Below, in pieces: positions 1 to 6,256 of a stretch of 10,001 nucleotides of DNA. The position numbers were made by a program, and so were the translations under genes. Position 1 is the stretch's first letter; every line of letters starts with the position of its first letter. The stretch is from Chloroflexota bacterium (lineage in GTDB: Bacteria; Chloroflexota; Ktedonobacteria; Ktedonobacterales; Ktedonobacteraceae). Location of the stretch: the NCBI GenBank assembly GCA_005881995.1, contig VBHV01000569.1, forward strand, positions 1 to 10,001. The letters are read 5' to 3'. The notes beneath the pieces are model-generated. The model ran no database searches and had not been told where the DNA came from. It saw only the letters and a list, made by a program, of their open reading frames with translations.

Positions 1-1
1 C

Positions 2-298
2 TGGTTGCTCTTCCTCTACAAGGTGCCGCATGAGCCAAGTTCTCGCCGCGTCTACGTTTGGAGGAAACTGAAGCGATTAGGGGCCGTAATGCTGCAAGAT
101 GCTGCCTGGGCATTACCAATGATGCCTTATAACCTTGAACAGTTGAAGAAACTGGCAGGGGAAGTAACAGAACTTGGCGGAGATTCACTGCTGTGGGAAG
201 GACACCTCGCCATCGGAGAACAGGACAAAGCGCTTGTACTCGCTCTCCTGACCGAGGTTGAAGCAATTCGCAGCGAAGCTCCGGCAAAAGTTGAGTAA
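2..298 (+). CDS. ChrB N-terminal-domain-like protein, 5' end outside window
   Basis: The frame is open from the first bases (W-L-L-F-L-Y-K-V-P) and ends with TAA at 296-298, giving 98 visible residues. The pattern LLFLYKVP, then S-RRVYVWRKLKRLGA, then LP, then GGDSLL resembles the N-terminal domain of ChrB, the regulator/accessory protein of chromate resistance. Such proteins normally begin a few residues before the W-L-L motif, so the true start is probably just upstream of the window; the TTG at position 5 is unlikely to be the start. Full ChrB proteins carry a further C-terminal domain, and related shorter forms I recall are about 170-190 aa. This one stops right after the first domain, so it is a compact stand-alone version or a truncation. 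It lies 65 nt before an importer of the sulfonate/oxyanion class. Chromate enters cells through sulfate-type uptake, so a link is possible but only inferred. Confidence 0.7.
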   Translation, partial: WLLFLYKVPHEPSSRRVYVWRKLKRLGAVMLQDAAWALPMMPYNLEQLKKLAGEVTELGGDSLLWEGHLAIGEQDKALVLALLTEVEAIRSEAPAKVE

Positions 299-324
299 GC
301 GCAGCAATCGAACATTGCGTTCCC

Positions 325-340
325 ATGGTTGTGTTTACCA
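325..340 (+). repeat. Dispersed 16-bp motif, copy 1
   Basis: ATGGTTGTGTTTACCA lies between the ChrB-like gene and the ABC operon. An exact reverse complement is at 3524-3539, and a 14/15 match to its first 15 bases is at 3133-3147. Extending to 20 bp (324-343 against 3521-3540) gives 18/20 matches by hand. The ATG here is in frame with the binding-protein gene and would add 13 residues, but it has no good ribosome-binding site and is better read as part of the repeat. Confidence 0.65.
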
Positions 341-349
341 AGCACAAAA

Positions 350-354
350 AGGAG
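350..354 (+). promoter_or_regulatory. Ribosome-binding site that fixes the binding-protein start
   Basis: AGGAG, within AAAGGAG (348-354), sits 9 nt before the ATG at 364. Starting there puts the lipoprotein signal peptide exactly at the N-terminus. This argues against the in-frame ATG at 325. Confidence 0.8.
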
Positions 355-363
355 AATGATCTG

Positions 364-1422
364 ATGCAGACACGATTGGCTTCTTGTTCTCGAGTCCTTG
401 CGCTCGCGGTGATGCTGGCTCTTGCCCTGGTGGGCTGCGGCTCGCAGTCATCATCGAACAGCAATGGACAGATCACTGTCCACCTCGGGTATTTCCCCAA
501 CCTGACCCACGCGGCAGCGATTGTAGGCGTGGAGCGTGGGACATTTCAGACTGCCCTCGGTTCAAACGTGAAGCTTGAGACGAAAAACTTCAACGCTGGC
601 CCCGCACTGATCGAAGCGCTCTTTGCCGGTTCTATCGATATTGGCTACGTGGGCCCCAATCCGGCAATCAACGGCTACGTGAAAAGCCACGGTACGGCAC
701 TCCGCATCATCGCTGGCGCATCCAGTGGCGGCGCGCTGTTTGTCGTGCAATCGAATGAGCGCATTCAATCCCCGAAAGACCTGGCCAACAAGACATTCGC
801 CACGCCGCAGCTTGGCGGAACACAGGATGTTGCACTGCGCTACTATCTCCAGCAGAACAATCTTGCCCCCGTTGACAAGGGCGGCAACGTGAAGATCGAG
901 CCTACTGATAACGCTACCATTTTGTCGCTGTTCAAACAGGGCAAGATTGATGGCGCATGGGTACCCGAACCCTGGGCAACACGCATGGTGGTCGAAGGAA
1001 AGGGGAAAGTGTTCGTTGATGAACGCACACTATGGCCCAATGGACAGTTTGTGACCACCGATATCGTGGTACGCAAAGCATTCCTGGATCAGCACTCCGA
1101 CCTGGTCAACAAGTTCCTCCAGGCCCATGTCGATACCGTGCAGTGGATTCTCAGCAATCCTGACAGCGCCAAGAGTATCATCAACAGCGAAATTAAGCGC
1201 ATCACCGGTAAAGGGATGCTGACCAATGAGCTTGATATTGCCTTCAACAACCTTACCATCACCTACGATCCCTTGACCACCACGCTGACGCAGTCGGCAG
1301 ATAGGGCATACTCCCTGGGATTTCTGGGCAGCAGTAAGCCTGACTTGAGCGGCATTTACAACCTTGGGTTGCTTAACCAGGTACTCGCGTCCAAAGGGCT
1401 GGCTATAGTACAGGGTCCGTAA
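364..1422 (+). CDS. ABC importer substrate-binding lipoprotein, sulfonate/nitrate/taurine type
   Basis: The 352-aa protein begins with a lipoprotein signal peptide: R4, a hydrophobic run at about 11-23, and lipobox L-V-G-C with the acylated Cys at 25. A Ser/Asn-rich linker follows. The mature part has the SsuA/TauA/NrtA-like pattern: GYFPNLTHAA at about 42-51 (ligand pocket entry), a GSIDIGYVGPNP stretch at about 89-100, and WVPEPW at about 199-204 before the second lobe. These type II periplasmic-binding folds deliver alkanesulfonates, taurine, nitrate/cyanate or thiamine precursors to their permease. The sequence does not settle which. The protein should be anchored to the outer face of the membrane. 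It is the first gene of a three-gene operon, with the ATPase 30 nt downstream. It is complete and of usual length. Sulfonate is my preferred substrate, at moderate confidence only. Confidence 0.88.
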   Translation: MQTRLASCSRVLALAVMLALALVGCGSQSSSNSNGQITVHLGYFPNLTHAAAIVGVERGTFQTALGSNVKLETKNFNAGPALIEALFAGSIDIGYVGPNPAINGYVKSHGTALRIIAGASSGGALFVVQSNERIQSPKDLANKTFATPQLGGTQDVALRYYLQQNNLAPVDKGGNVKIEPTDNATILSLFKQGKIDGAWVPEPWATRMVVEGKGKVFVDERTLWPNGQFVTTDIVVRKAFLDQHSDLVNKFLQAHVDTVQWILSNPDSAKSIINSEIKRITGKGMLTNELDIAFNNLTITYDPLTTTLTQSADRAYSLGFLGSSKPDLSGIYNLGLLNQVLASKGLAIVQGP

Positions 1423-1452
1423 CGCAATCAGTGAGTAGAGAGGATACAGTAC

Positions 1453-2316
1453 ATGTTTCGCCAGTTAACGTTGAGTAACGAGCAGCGTATTGAGCAAACC
1501 GCGGGCAATGACCAACCGGCGCCCGGTGGTATCCCCCTCAAGATCGAGGGCGTAAGTAAGACCTTCGCTGGCCGCACAGGGAGCGTCGAAGCCCTGCGCC
1601 CGGTGGAACTGGACATAGCCGCCGGTGAGTTCATCTGCCTGCTCGGCCCAAGTGGCTGCGGCAAGTCAACCCTGCTGAGTATCATCGCAGGGCTAGAAGC
1701 TGCTAGCAGCGGCACAATCATAGCCAATGGCAAAGAAGTGCGCGGGCCAGGTACCGACCGGGTTCTCCTGTTTCAGGAAGCCGCGCTCTTCCCCTGGCTC
1801 GATGTTCAGCGCAATGTCGAGTTCGGGCTGCGTCAGGCAGGGAAGCACGCAAAGGAGCGGGCAGCCCTGGCCAGGCACTTCATAGAGCTAGTGCATCTCA
1901 AGGGGTTCGAGCGCAGCTTCGTGCACCAACTTTCTGGCGGGATGCGCCAGCGCGTCGCCATCGCGCGAGCGCTGGCCATCGACCCGGCCATATTGCTCAT
2001 GGACGAACCATTCGGCGCCCTGGATGCGCTAACCCGCGATCGCTTGCATACTGAACTGGAATCCATCTGGGCGGCAACACGCAAAACGATCGTGTTTGTG
2101 ACGCATAACGTACGCGAGGCCGTGGCGCTCGGTGACCGCGTCATAGTCTTCTCACCGAGGCCAGGGCGCATTGTGCGCGAGTTTTCTATCGACCTGCCCC
2201 GCCCGCGCTCGTTGGAGAATCATCTACTAGTTGATCAGGCGGCCCAGATCATGACTGTCCTACATGAGGCGATGGGCGAACATGAACAGGAGATAGCCAA
2301 TGGCACAAGCAATTAG
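1453..2316 (+). CDS. ABC importer ATPase, SsuB/TauB/NrtD family
   Basis: This 287-aa nucleotide-binding subunit powers uptake through the adjacent permease from the cytoplasmic face. All motifs are intact: Walker A GPSGCGKST (65-73), Q-loop Q108 in LLFQEAALFPW, signature LSGGMRQR (160-167), Walker B ILLMDEP (180-186), D-loop GALD (188-191) and switch His218 in VTHN. The FQEAALFPW stretch and the PRPGRI segment at about 235-240 are typical of the nitrate/sulfonate/taurine ATPases. The first 28 residues are an extra hydrophilic extension before the usual start of the fold. The ATG at 1453 has AGAGAGGA at 1437-1444, so I keep it. The 3' end overlaps the permease start by 17 nt, which suggests translational coupling. 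Confidence 0.93.
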   Translation: MFRQLTLSNEQRIEQTAGNDQPAPGGIPLKIEGVSKTFAGRTGSVEALRPVELDIAAGEFICLLGPSGCGKSTLLSIIAGLEAASSGTIIANGKEVRGPGTDRVLLFQEAALFPWLDVQRNVEFGLRQAGKHAKERAALARHFIELVHLKGFERSFVHQLSGGMRQRVAIARALAIDPAILLMDEPFGALDALTRDRLHTELESIWAATRKTIVFVTHNVREAVALGDRVIVFSPRPGRIVREFSIDLPRPRSLENHLLVDQAAQIMTVLHEAMGEHEQEIANGTSN

Positions 2317-3112
2317 CGCGTCCACAAAACGCTTGAGTATAAACTCTTCAGTGCTGACAAAGTGGGCACGGCGCACAGTATTCTATATCCTTTTGCTGGC
2401 TTTCTGGCAAGTACTTGCCAGCCTCGCCATCTGGCCAGATTACCTGTTCCCAGGTCCGCTCGCGGTATTCAACTCGCTGGTTAACGGTTTCCAAAACGGC
2501 CTCTACCTCCAATCTACGTTCGCGAGCCTGCAGCGACTGGCGGTTGGATATATCATCGCCCTCGTGGTCGGCATGGTGCTTGGTTTACTGATCGGAAGCT
2601 ATCCCATCTTCGAAGAGACCGTCGGTTCGCTGGTCCTCGGTCTACAGGCCCTGCCCAGCGTCTGTTGGTTACCTCTGGCCATCCTCTGGTTTGGCCTGGA
2701 CGACCAGGCGATCATCTTCGTGGTCGTCATGGGCGCGCTTTTCTCAATCACGCTCGGAGTAGATGCCGGTATCAAGAATACACCCCCGGTCTATCTCAAA
2801 GCAGCTCGCAACCTGGGCGCTCGCGGAGTAGCGCTTGCCGCACAGGTGGTGCTGCCAGCAGCCATGCCAGCTATCATCAACGGCTTGAAGCAGGGCTGGA
2901 CATTCGCCTGGCGCTCGCTCATGGCTGGTGAATTAATCTACTTCACGGTAAGCCTGGGTAATCTGCTCAATACCGGGCGCGACCTCAACGACGCATCGCA
3001 AGTGGTTTCAGTGATGGTCTTGATTGTCGTGGTTGGCGTCGCCATCGACAGCCTGATCTTTGCTCCGCTTGAGCGCCGCGTGCGCTATCGCTGGGGCTTA
3101 ACCAGACCGTAA
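2300..3112 (+). CDS. ABC importer permease, SsuC/TauC/NrtB family
   Basis: This 270-aa inner-membrane subunit has about six hydrophobic helices: around 26-45, 80-100, 108-130, 136-155, 200-218 and 235-255. The cytoplasmic EAA-type coupling loop is clear: K-A-A-R-N-L-G-A at 167-174 and V-V-L-P-A-A at 183-188. The FAWRSLMAGELI segment (202-213) is characteristic of the sulfonate/nitrate permease family. The start ATG lies inside the ATPase gene, preceded by ACAGGAGA at 2286-2293, so the two subunits are probably made in step. The operon thus contains one of each subunit; the permease presumably acts as a homodimer, as is known for the family. No convincing terminator follows, so transcription may run into the small downstream gene. 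Confidence 0.93.
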   Translation: MAQAISASTKRLSINSSVLTKWARRTVFYILLLAFWQVLASLAIWPDYLFPGPLAVFNSLVNGFQNGLYLQSTFASLQRLAVGYIIALVVGMVLGLLIGSYPIFEETVGSLVLGLQALPSVCWLPLAILWFGLDDQAIIFVVVMGALFSITLGVDAGIKNTPPVYLKAARNLGARGVALAAQVVLPAAMPAIINGLKQGWTFAWRSLMAGELIYFTVSLGNLLNTGRDLNDASQVVSVMVLIVVVGVAIDSLIFAPLERRVRYRWGLTRP

Positions 3113-3132
3113 CCTTATACCGTCAAGGAGTA

Positions 3133-3198
3133 ATGGTTGGGTTTACCGTAGGGACAATGGGCGGTGTGGCGGATAGGCGGGGGCCTTGTGCTTGTCCT
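3133..3198 (+). repeat. Dispersed motif copy 2 with an attached imperfect hairpin
   Basis: ATGGTTGGGTTTACC (3133-3147) differs at one base from the motif at 325. It is followed directly by GGACAA (3152-3157), which pairs with TTGTCC (3192-3197) across a G-rich, imperfectly structured interior. The arrangement resembles the short REP/MITE-like palindromic elements scattered in Chloroflexota genomes. That identification is inference, because only this window can be compared. Confidence 0.45.
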
Positions 3199-3218
3199 GG
3201 TTGAGGAATTGAGCAAGC

Positions 3219-3374
3219 ATGAAGCTTTCAATAGCGCTACTCGGCATACTCTTTCTCACATTCGTCCTCTGGCTCACAGGGAGAGTATCGGATGACCTTG
3301 CGCTCTGGACTATGGGTGTAATAGTCGGCTTGCTCATGTTTCTCACCGAACGAGCAGGGAAAAAAATGCCATAA
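3219..3374 (+). CDS. Small two-helix membrane protein, 51 aa
   Basis: I do not recognise a family. The frame starts with ATG at 3219 and ends with TAA at 3372-3374. It encodes two clean hydrophobic helices (about 3-20 and 29-43) joined by a short polar turn (GRVSDD, 21-26), and ends in a basic tail (ERAGKK, 44-49). This helix-turn-helix with charged tail is what small integral membrane proteins look like and is unlikely in random sequence. The ribosome-binding site is weak: GAGG at 3203-3206 is 12 nt away, with a GAG closer. It follows the ABC permease by 106 nt on the same strand, with a repeat remnant between, and could be the last gene of that transcript or an independent gene. The antisense frame over the same bases has no protein-like features. 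Confidence 0.5.
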   Translation: MKLSIALLGILFLTFVLWLTGRVSDDLALWTMGVIVGLLMFLTERAGKKMP

Positions 3375-3523
3375 TCTCCTGCATTTTCTCCACCCAGCTA
3401 TCCTTTATAGAGCCATGCTCGCCTTCTGCTCGTTCACCCCCCTCTACCAGAAAGGAACCTTTCTATGAACAGCTACACACACCCTGACCCCGTTTCTAAC
3501 TCTCCTACCTCCTCACGGTTGCA

Positions 3524-3539
3524 TGGTAAACACAACCAT
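3524..3539 (-). repeat. Dispersed 16-bp motif, copy 3 (inverted)
   Basis: TGGTAAACACAACCAT is the exact reverse complement of 325-340. The copies at 325 and 3524 therefore form a 16-bp perfect inverted repeat around the ABC operon and the small membrane gene. It lies just past the terminator of the WD40 gene. Confidence 0.65.
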
Positions 3540-3540
3540 T

Positions 3541-3571
3541 TAAAAAATACCGCGCAAAATGAGCGGTATTT
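3541..3571 (-). terminator. Rho-independent terminator of the WD40 gene
   Basis: Bases 3545-3553 pair with 3563-3571 (core AATACCGC/GCGGTATT) as a perfect 9-bp stem with a 9-base loop. Read on the minus strand, the stem is followed by a run of T. It begins 6 nt after the WD40 stop codon. Confidence 0.85.
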
Positions 3572-3576
3572 GCACA

Positions 3577-5088
3577 CTATTGCAACCCCCAGATGGTGAC
3601 CGTATTGCCTGAAGCCGTCGCAATCTGCTTGCCACCCGGCGACCACGCCAGCGCGAGTACGGGAGCATCCTGGTTCACTTTAAAAAGAGGCGTCTGGCTC
3701 TGCGCGGGATACCAGATGGCCAGCACGCCATCATCGCCTGCCGTCGCCAGAAAACGGCCATCGGGCGACCATGCCAGCGCGCGTACAATCTTTGTATGCC
3801 CATGCATTTGCATGGGCATATCCATGCACTGGCCATTGCTCGCTACCTGGCAGGTGAGGCCATTCCAGATGCGCACAATGCCATCATCGCCGCCAACCGC
3901 GAGCTGGCTACCCGTTGGGGCAAAGGCCAATGCGCGCATCGGCAACTGCGCGTCCAGAAAGAAGTTATGCACCTCTTGCCCTGTGCTGGCATTCCAGACA
4001 CGTACCGCACCGCCCTGTGATGAGGTCGCGACAGTCGAATTATCCGAAGCCCAGGAAGCGGCTTCTATCGGAGTAGAATGGCGAGTGAAGACGGTTTGCG
4101 GTGTAAACGTAGCTGCGTCCCACACGATAGCATGCATATCGGCTGATCCAGAGACCAGGCGCGCTGGCTGCTGCGGCGACCAGGCCAGGGAGGTAACAGT
4201 TTTGGTATGATCCTGCGTAGACTGTCCTAGAACCGCGCCCGTCTGGGCATTCAACCATGTGATCTGGTTAGCTGCTCCTGCGGCCAGCAGCATGCCATCA
4301 GGCGACCAGGCGACAACATGCACGGAGGCAGGCTGCTGAAGACGTAGTTGCACCGTACCATTTACATCCCAGGTCAAGAGCTGTTTATCGTTCGCACCGC
4401 TGCCGAGCATTTTGCCATCGGGAGACCATGTGACCGAACGGACAATCTGCTGGTGCTGCATGAAGACCAGCCCGGCCCTTGCACCGGTAGGAATGGTAAG
4501 CGGCGCGGTTGTTGGTTTGCTCTGAGCAGGGGTGATATTCTGCGCGAGTCTGGTTGTCATACCGCCTGTTGTGGCGCCTGACAAGAACGAATGGTAGGCT
4601 GCATATCCCAATCCCGCGGTACCAACACCTAAGACGGCACCTCCCAGCAAGAGGAAGGCCCGGCGTGACCATTGCCCCTTTTTTCTTTGGTACACTCTCG
4701 GCAATGATCCAGAAGTCTGGACGCCGAGGGCAGGAAAGAGGGAAGAGTCGGCCATCGTCTCAGAAGTATAGAATGAGGGTTGGCGTGACTGCTGGCTTTT
4801 ATGCATCAACGTTGCCACCGACCCATCCATCACATACGAATCTAGAGCAAGTTTCGCGCCGGAATTGATACCTGCCGCCGCCAGGCTTTTATCATCGGAC
4901 AAGATCGAGCCATCCTCGGCGCAGCGCAAAAGATAGACCAGCCGGTTACCAAAAAGATCGGTTTGTGGCAATTTTAATTCATCAACAATAGCGGGCACAA
5001 GCGCGGAAACCGGTGCATGCGCAGCTACTGCCATCGGACGTACGGCCCCCAGCGCATTTTGCTCAATCAATATTTCAAACGTTCGCAC
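3577..5088 (-). CDS. YukD/EsaB-like domain - twin-arginine membrane segment - WD40 β-propeller protein
   Basis: This 503-aa protein has three parts. Residues 1-86 resemble the ubiquitin-fold YukD/EsaB family, known from type VII (WXG100) secretion loci: FGNRLVYLLR at 46-55, then SILSDDKSLAAAGINSGAKLAL at 61-82. Residues about 131-168 hold basic residues, S-R-R-A-F-L at 141-146 and a hydrophobic helix, which looks like an internal twin-arginine (Tat) signal anchor. Seven WD40 repeats follow, ending near W240, W278, W323, W365, W408, W459 and W500, enough for one seven-bladed propeller. By the positive-inside rule the propeller would face outward. The start is GTG at 5088-5086 with AGGGAG at 5100-5095. 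Between blades 5 and 6 there is a Cys/Met/His-rich insert (413-431). No secretion genes are adjacent. The molecular role is unknown; scaffold or sensor is an inference. Confidence 0.85.
   Translation of the reverse strand: MRTFEILIEQNALGAVRPMAVAAHAPVSALVPAIVDELKLPQTDLFGNRLVYLLRCAEDGSILSDDKSLAAAGINSGAKLALDSYVMDGSVATLMHKSQQSRQPSFYTSETMADSSLFPALGVQTSGSLPRVYQRKKGQWSRRAFLLLGGAVLGVGTAGLGYAAYHSFLSGATTGGMTTRLAQNITPAQSKPTTAPLTIPTGARAGLVFMQHQQIVRSVTWSPDGKMLGSGANDKQLLTWDVNGTVQLRLQQPASVHVVAWSPDGMLLAAGAANQITWLNAQTGAVLGQSTQDHTKTVTSLAWSPQQPARLVSGSADMHAIVWDAATFTPQTVFTRHSTPIEAASWASDNSTVATSSQGGAVRVWNASTGQEVHNFFLDAQLPMRALAFAPTGSQLAVGGDDGIVRIWNGLTCQVASNGQCMDMPMQMHGHTKIVRALAWSPDGRFLATAGDDGVLAIWYPAQSQTPLFKVNQDAPVLALAWSPGGKQIATASGNTVTIWGLQ
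3795..3820. repeat. Perfect 12-bp-arm palindrome inside the WD40 gene
   Basis: TATGCCCATGCA (3795-3806) is followed by TT and its exact reverse complement (3809-3820). On the minus strand it encodes most of the Met/His-rich insert M-P-M-Q-M-H-G-H. It may be a by-product of the repetitive ATG/CAT codons. Confidence 0.6.
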
Positions 5089-5094
5089 AATATT

Positions 5095-5100
5095 CTCCCT
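5095..5100 (-). promoter_or_regulatory. Ribosome-binding site that supports the GTG start of the WD40 gene
   Basis: AGGGAG on the minus strand lies 6 nt before GTG at 5088-5086. The YukD-like fold begins at once after this start, so a shorter form would cut the domain. Confidence 0.75.
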
Positions 5101-5215
5101 TACTCTTCGACTTCCTCGACGTAGTGTACCATGTTGTTTTATTTTTATTCATTGATCTGGGGCAAATTGGCTAGTCTGACGAAAGGTAGCAATACTTTTC
5201 TTAACCAATAAATAC

Positions 5216-5244
5216 TTGTCAGAGAACAAACACTATGTTACACT
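5216..5244 (+). promoter_or_regulatory. Possible sigma70-type promoter for hppA
   Basis: TTGTCA (5216-5221) and TACACT (5239-5244) are 17 nt apart, matching the -35/-10 consensus at 5/6 and 4/6 positions. It would give a leader of roughly 155-160 nt before hppA. In AT-rich DNA such a match can be chance. Confidence 0.35.
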
Positions 5245-5259
5245 TAGTTGCGGTTGATT

Positions 5260-5300
5260 GCCTCAAGTGCGAGGAATACAGGCGGTCATAAAGGTCGCCT
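5260..5300 (+). promoter_or_regulatory. Two tandem small hairpins in the hppA leader
   Basis: CCTC (5261-5264) can pair with GAGG (5271-5274), and AGGCG (5280-5284) with CGCCT (5296-5300). They fall between the possible promoter and the start codon. I do not recognise a known riboswitch, and the stems are short. Confidence 0.25.
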
Positions 5301-5391
5301 ACTCTAGATGTTTTTGGGCTAATTCAGGATGAATATATTTCCTGGGATCAAAGCTAGCATACTGACCTGCTGATACCTTTATCATTTGCCT

Positions 5392-5398
5392 AAGGAGG
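5392..5398 (+). promoter_or_regulatory. Ribosome-binding site for the hppA GTG start
   Basis: AAGGAGG ends 12 nt before GTG at 5411, a strong anti-Shine-Dalgarno match with slightly long spacing. No ATG lies nearby in frame, and the first transmembrane helix starts at residue 4, as expected for this family. Confidence 0.7.
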
Positions 5399-5410
5399 GC
5401 GCAATCTAAC

Positions 5411-6256
5411 GTGACAAACTATATTTTCGTTCCTATTGTGGTAGGACTGGCTGCGGTGCTGTTTGCCGCATACCTTGCAAGCTATGTCCTGCGCAAAGAC
5501 ACTGGCACGCCTGCCATGCAGAAGGTCGCCGACGCTATATTCAAGGGCGCATTGGCCTTCCTCTATCGACAGTATCGTACAATCGCCTTTCTCGCTATTT
5601 TTGCCGCCGCCATCGTCGCGCTCGTTCTCGGATTGATCGGACAGGGTGATAGGGTTAGCCTGGCCTGGCATACAGCCGTAGCGTTCTTGATCGGCGCGCT
5701 GTGTTCTGGTATTTCCGGTTACATCGGCATGTACGTCGCGGTAAAGTCCAACAGCCGCACAGCAAGCGCTGCCACCCGCAGCCTGGGCGAGGCGTTGATG
5801 GTCTCCCTGCGCGGCGGCGCGGTCTCCGGCTTCCTGGTGGTCGCACTCTCACTGCTGGGCGTGTCGATTGTCTTCACCGCTTACGGCGGCTTGACCGACC
5901 CGGCGACCGCCCCATCCCTGATCGTGGGCTTTGGTTTCGGCGCAAGCTTCGTCGCGCTGTTCGCCCAACTCGTCGGCGGTATCTACACCAAAGCTGCTGA
6001 CGTTGGCGCCGACCTGGTCGGTAAAATCGAAGCCGGCATCCCTGAAGACGACCCTCGCAACCCCGCCGTCATCGCTGACCTCGTAGGTGACAACGTCGGC
6101 GACTGTGCAGGCCGTGGCGCCGACCTCTTTGAGTCCACCGCCGCTGAAAATATCGGCGCGATGATCCTGGGAGTGGCGTTGTATACAGCGACGCTGAATA
6201 TCGGCTGGATTCTCTTCCCGCTGGTTGCGGCAAAGACCCTGGTGAAATCGCCATGA
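5411..6256 (+). CDS. hppA: Membrane-bound proton-pumping pyrophosphatase, N-terminal part
   Basis: M-PPases hydrolyse cytosolic pyrophosphate and pump H+ (or Na+) across the membrane, normally as a single chain of about 650-770 residues. This 281-aa frame covers the N-terminal two fifths. Helices lie around 5-26, 57-77, 85-110, 137-159, 171-192 and 247-264. The first active-site block is present: GGIYTKAADVGADLVGKIE (189-207), then IPEDDPRNPAVIADLVGDNVGD (210-231) and CAGRGADLFES (232-242), with the Mg-PPi-binding Asp and Lys residues. The seventh helix starts at about 264 (IGWILFPLVAA), but the frame ends 10 residues later in KTLVKSP and TGA. The next frame starts at the overlapping ATG. The family's IADNVGD is IADLVGD here and AGM is AGR; I believe some related enzymes share this, so I do not treat it as damage. 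Confidence 0.88.
   Translation: MTNYIFVPIVVGLAAVLFAAYLASYVLRKDTGTPAMQKVADAIFKGALAFLYRQYRTIAFLAIFAAAIVALVLGLIGQGDRVSLAWHTAVAFLIGALCSGISGYIGMYVAVKSNSRTASAATRSLGEALMVSLRGGAVSGFLVVALSLLGVSIVFTAYGGLTDPATAPSLIVGFGFGASFVALFAQLVGGIYTKAADVGADLVGKIEAGIPEDDPRNPAVIADLVGDNVGDCAGRGADLFESTAAENIGAMILGVALYTATLNIGWILFPLVAAKTLVKSP

Larger units (their letters stand above)
3113..3576. other. Spacer between the ABC operon and the WD40 gene
   Basis: This 464-base stretch has no gene longer than 51 codons. It holds, in order: a repeat remnant (3133-3198), a small membrane-protein ORF (3219-3374), a pyrimidine-rich stretch, an inverted copy of the 16-bp motif (3524-3539), and the terminator of the minus-strand WD40 gene (3541-3571). 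A 44-codon frame at 3465-3599 has an AAAGGA box but runs through the repeat and terminator into the WD40 gene; I do not call it. Confidence 0.6.
5089..5410. other. Divergent intergenic region between the WD40 gene and hppA
   Basis: These 322 bases are AT-richer than the flanking genes and hold no credible coding frame. They must contain both divergent promoters. On the plus strand I see one plausible -35/-10 pair and two small hairpins upstream of hppA, listed separately. On the minus strand TACACT (complement of 5123-5128) could serve as a -10 for the WD40 gene, but I find no good -35. Confidence 0.5.

Noticed and set aside
325..363. Upstream ATG as the start of the binding protein
   Set aside because: It belongs to the repeat, lacks a ribosome-binding site, and would put 13 polar residues ahead of a proper lipoprotein signal peptide.
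3465..3599. 44-codon plus-strand frame with an AAAGGA box before its ATG
   Set aside because: It runs through the inverted 16-bp repeat and the WD40 terminator and into the end of the WD40 gene. Its composition is not protein-like.
3593..4210. 205-codon plus-strand frame opposite the WD40 gene
   Set aside because: It is an antisense shadow. The minus-strand frame shows seven clear WD40 repeats and has its own terminator and ribosome-binding site.
5260..5300. Riboswitch upstream of hppA
   Set aside because: The two hairpins are short and no known aptamer core (for example c-di-GMP or Na+) can be matched. They are kept only as a low-confidence structural note.
5630..6170. Inactive M-PPase because IADNVGD reads IADLVGD and AGM reads AGR
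   Set aside because: The metal-binding Asp residues are kept, and I believe some related enzymes share this variant, so it is not evidence of inactivation.
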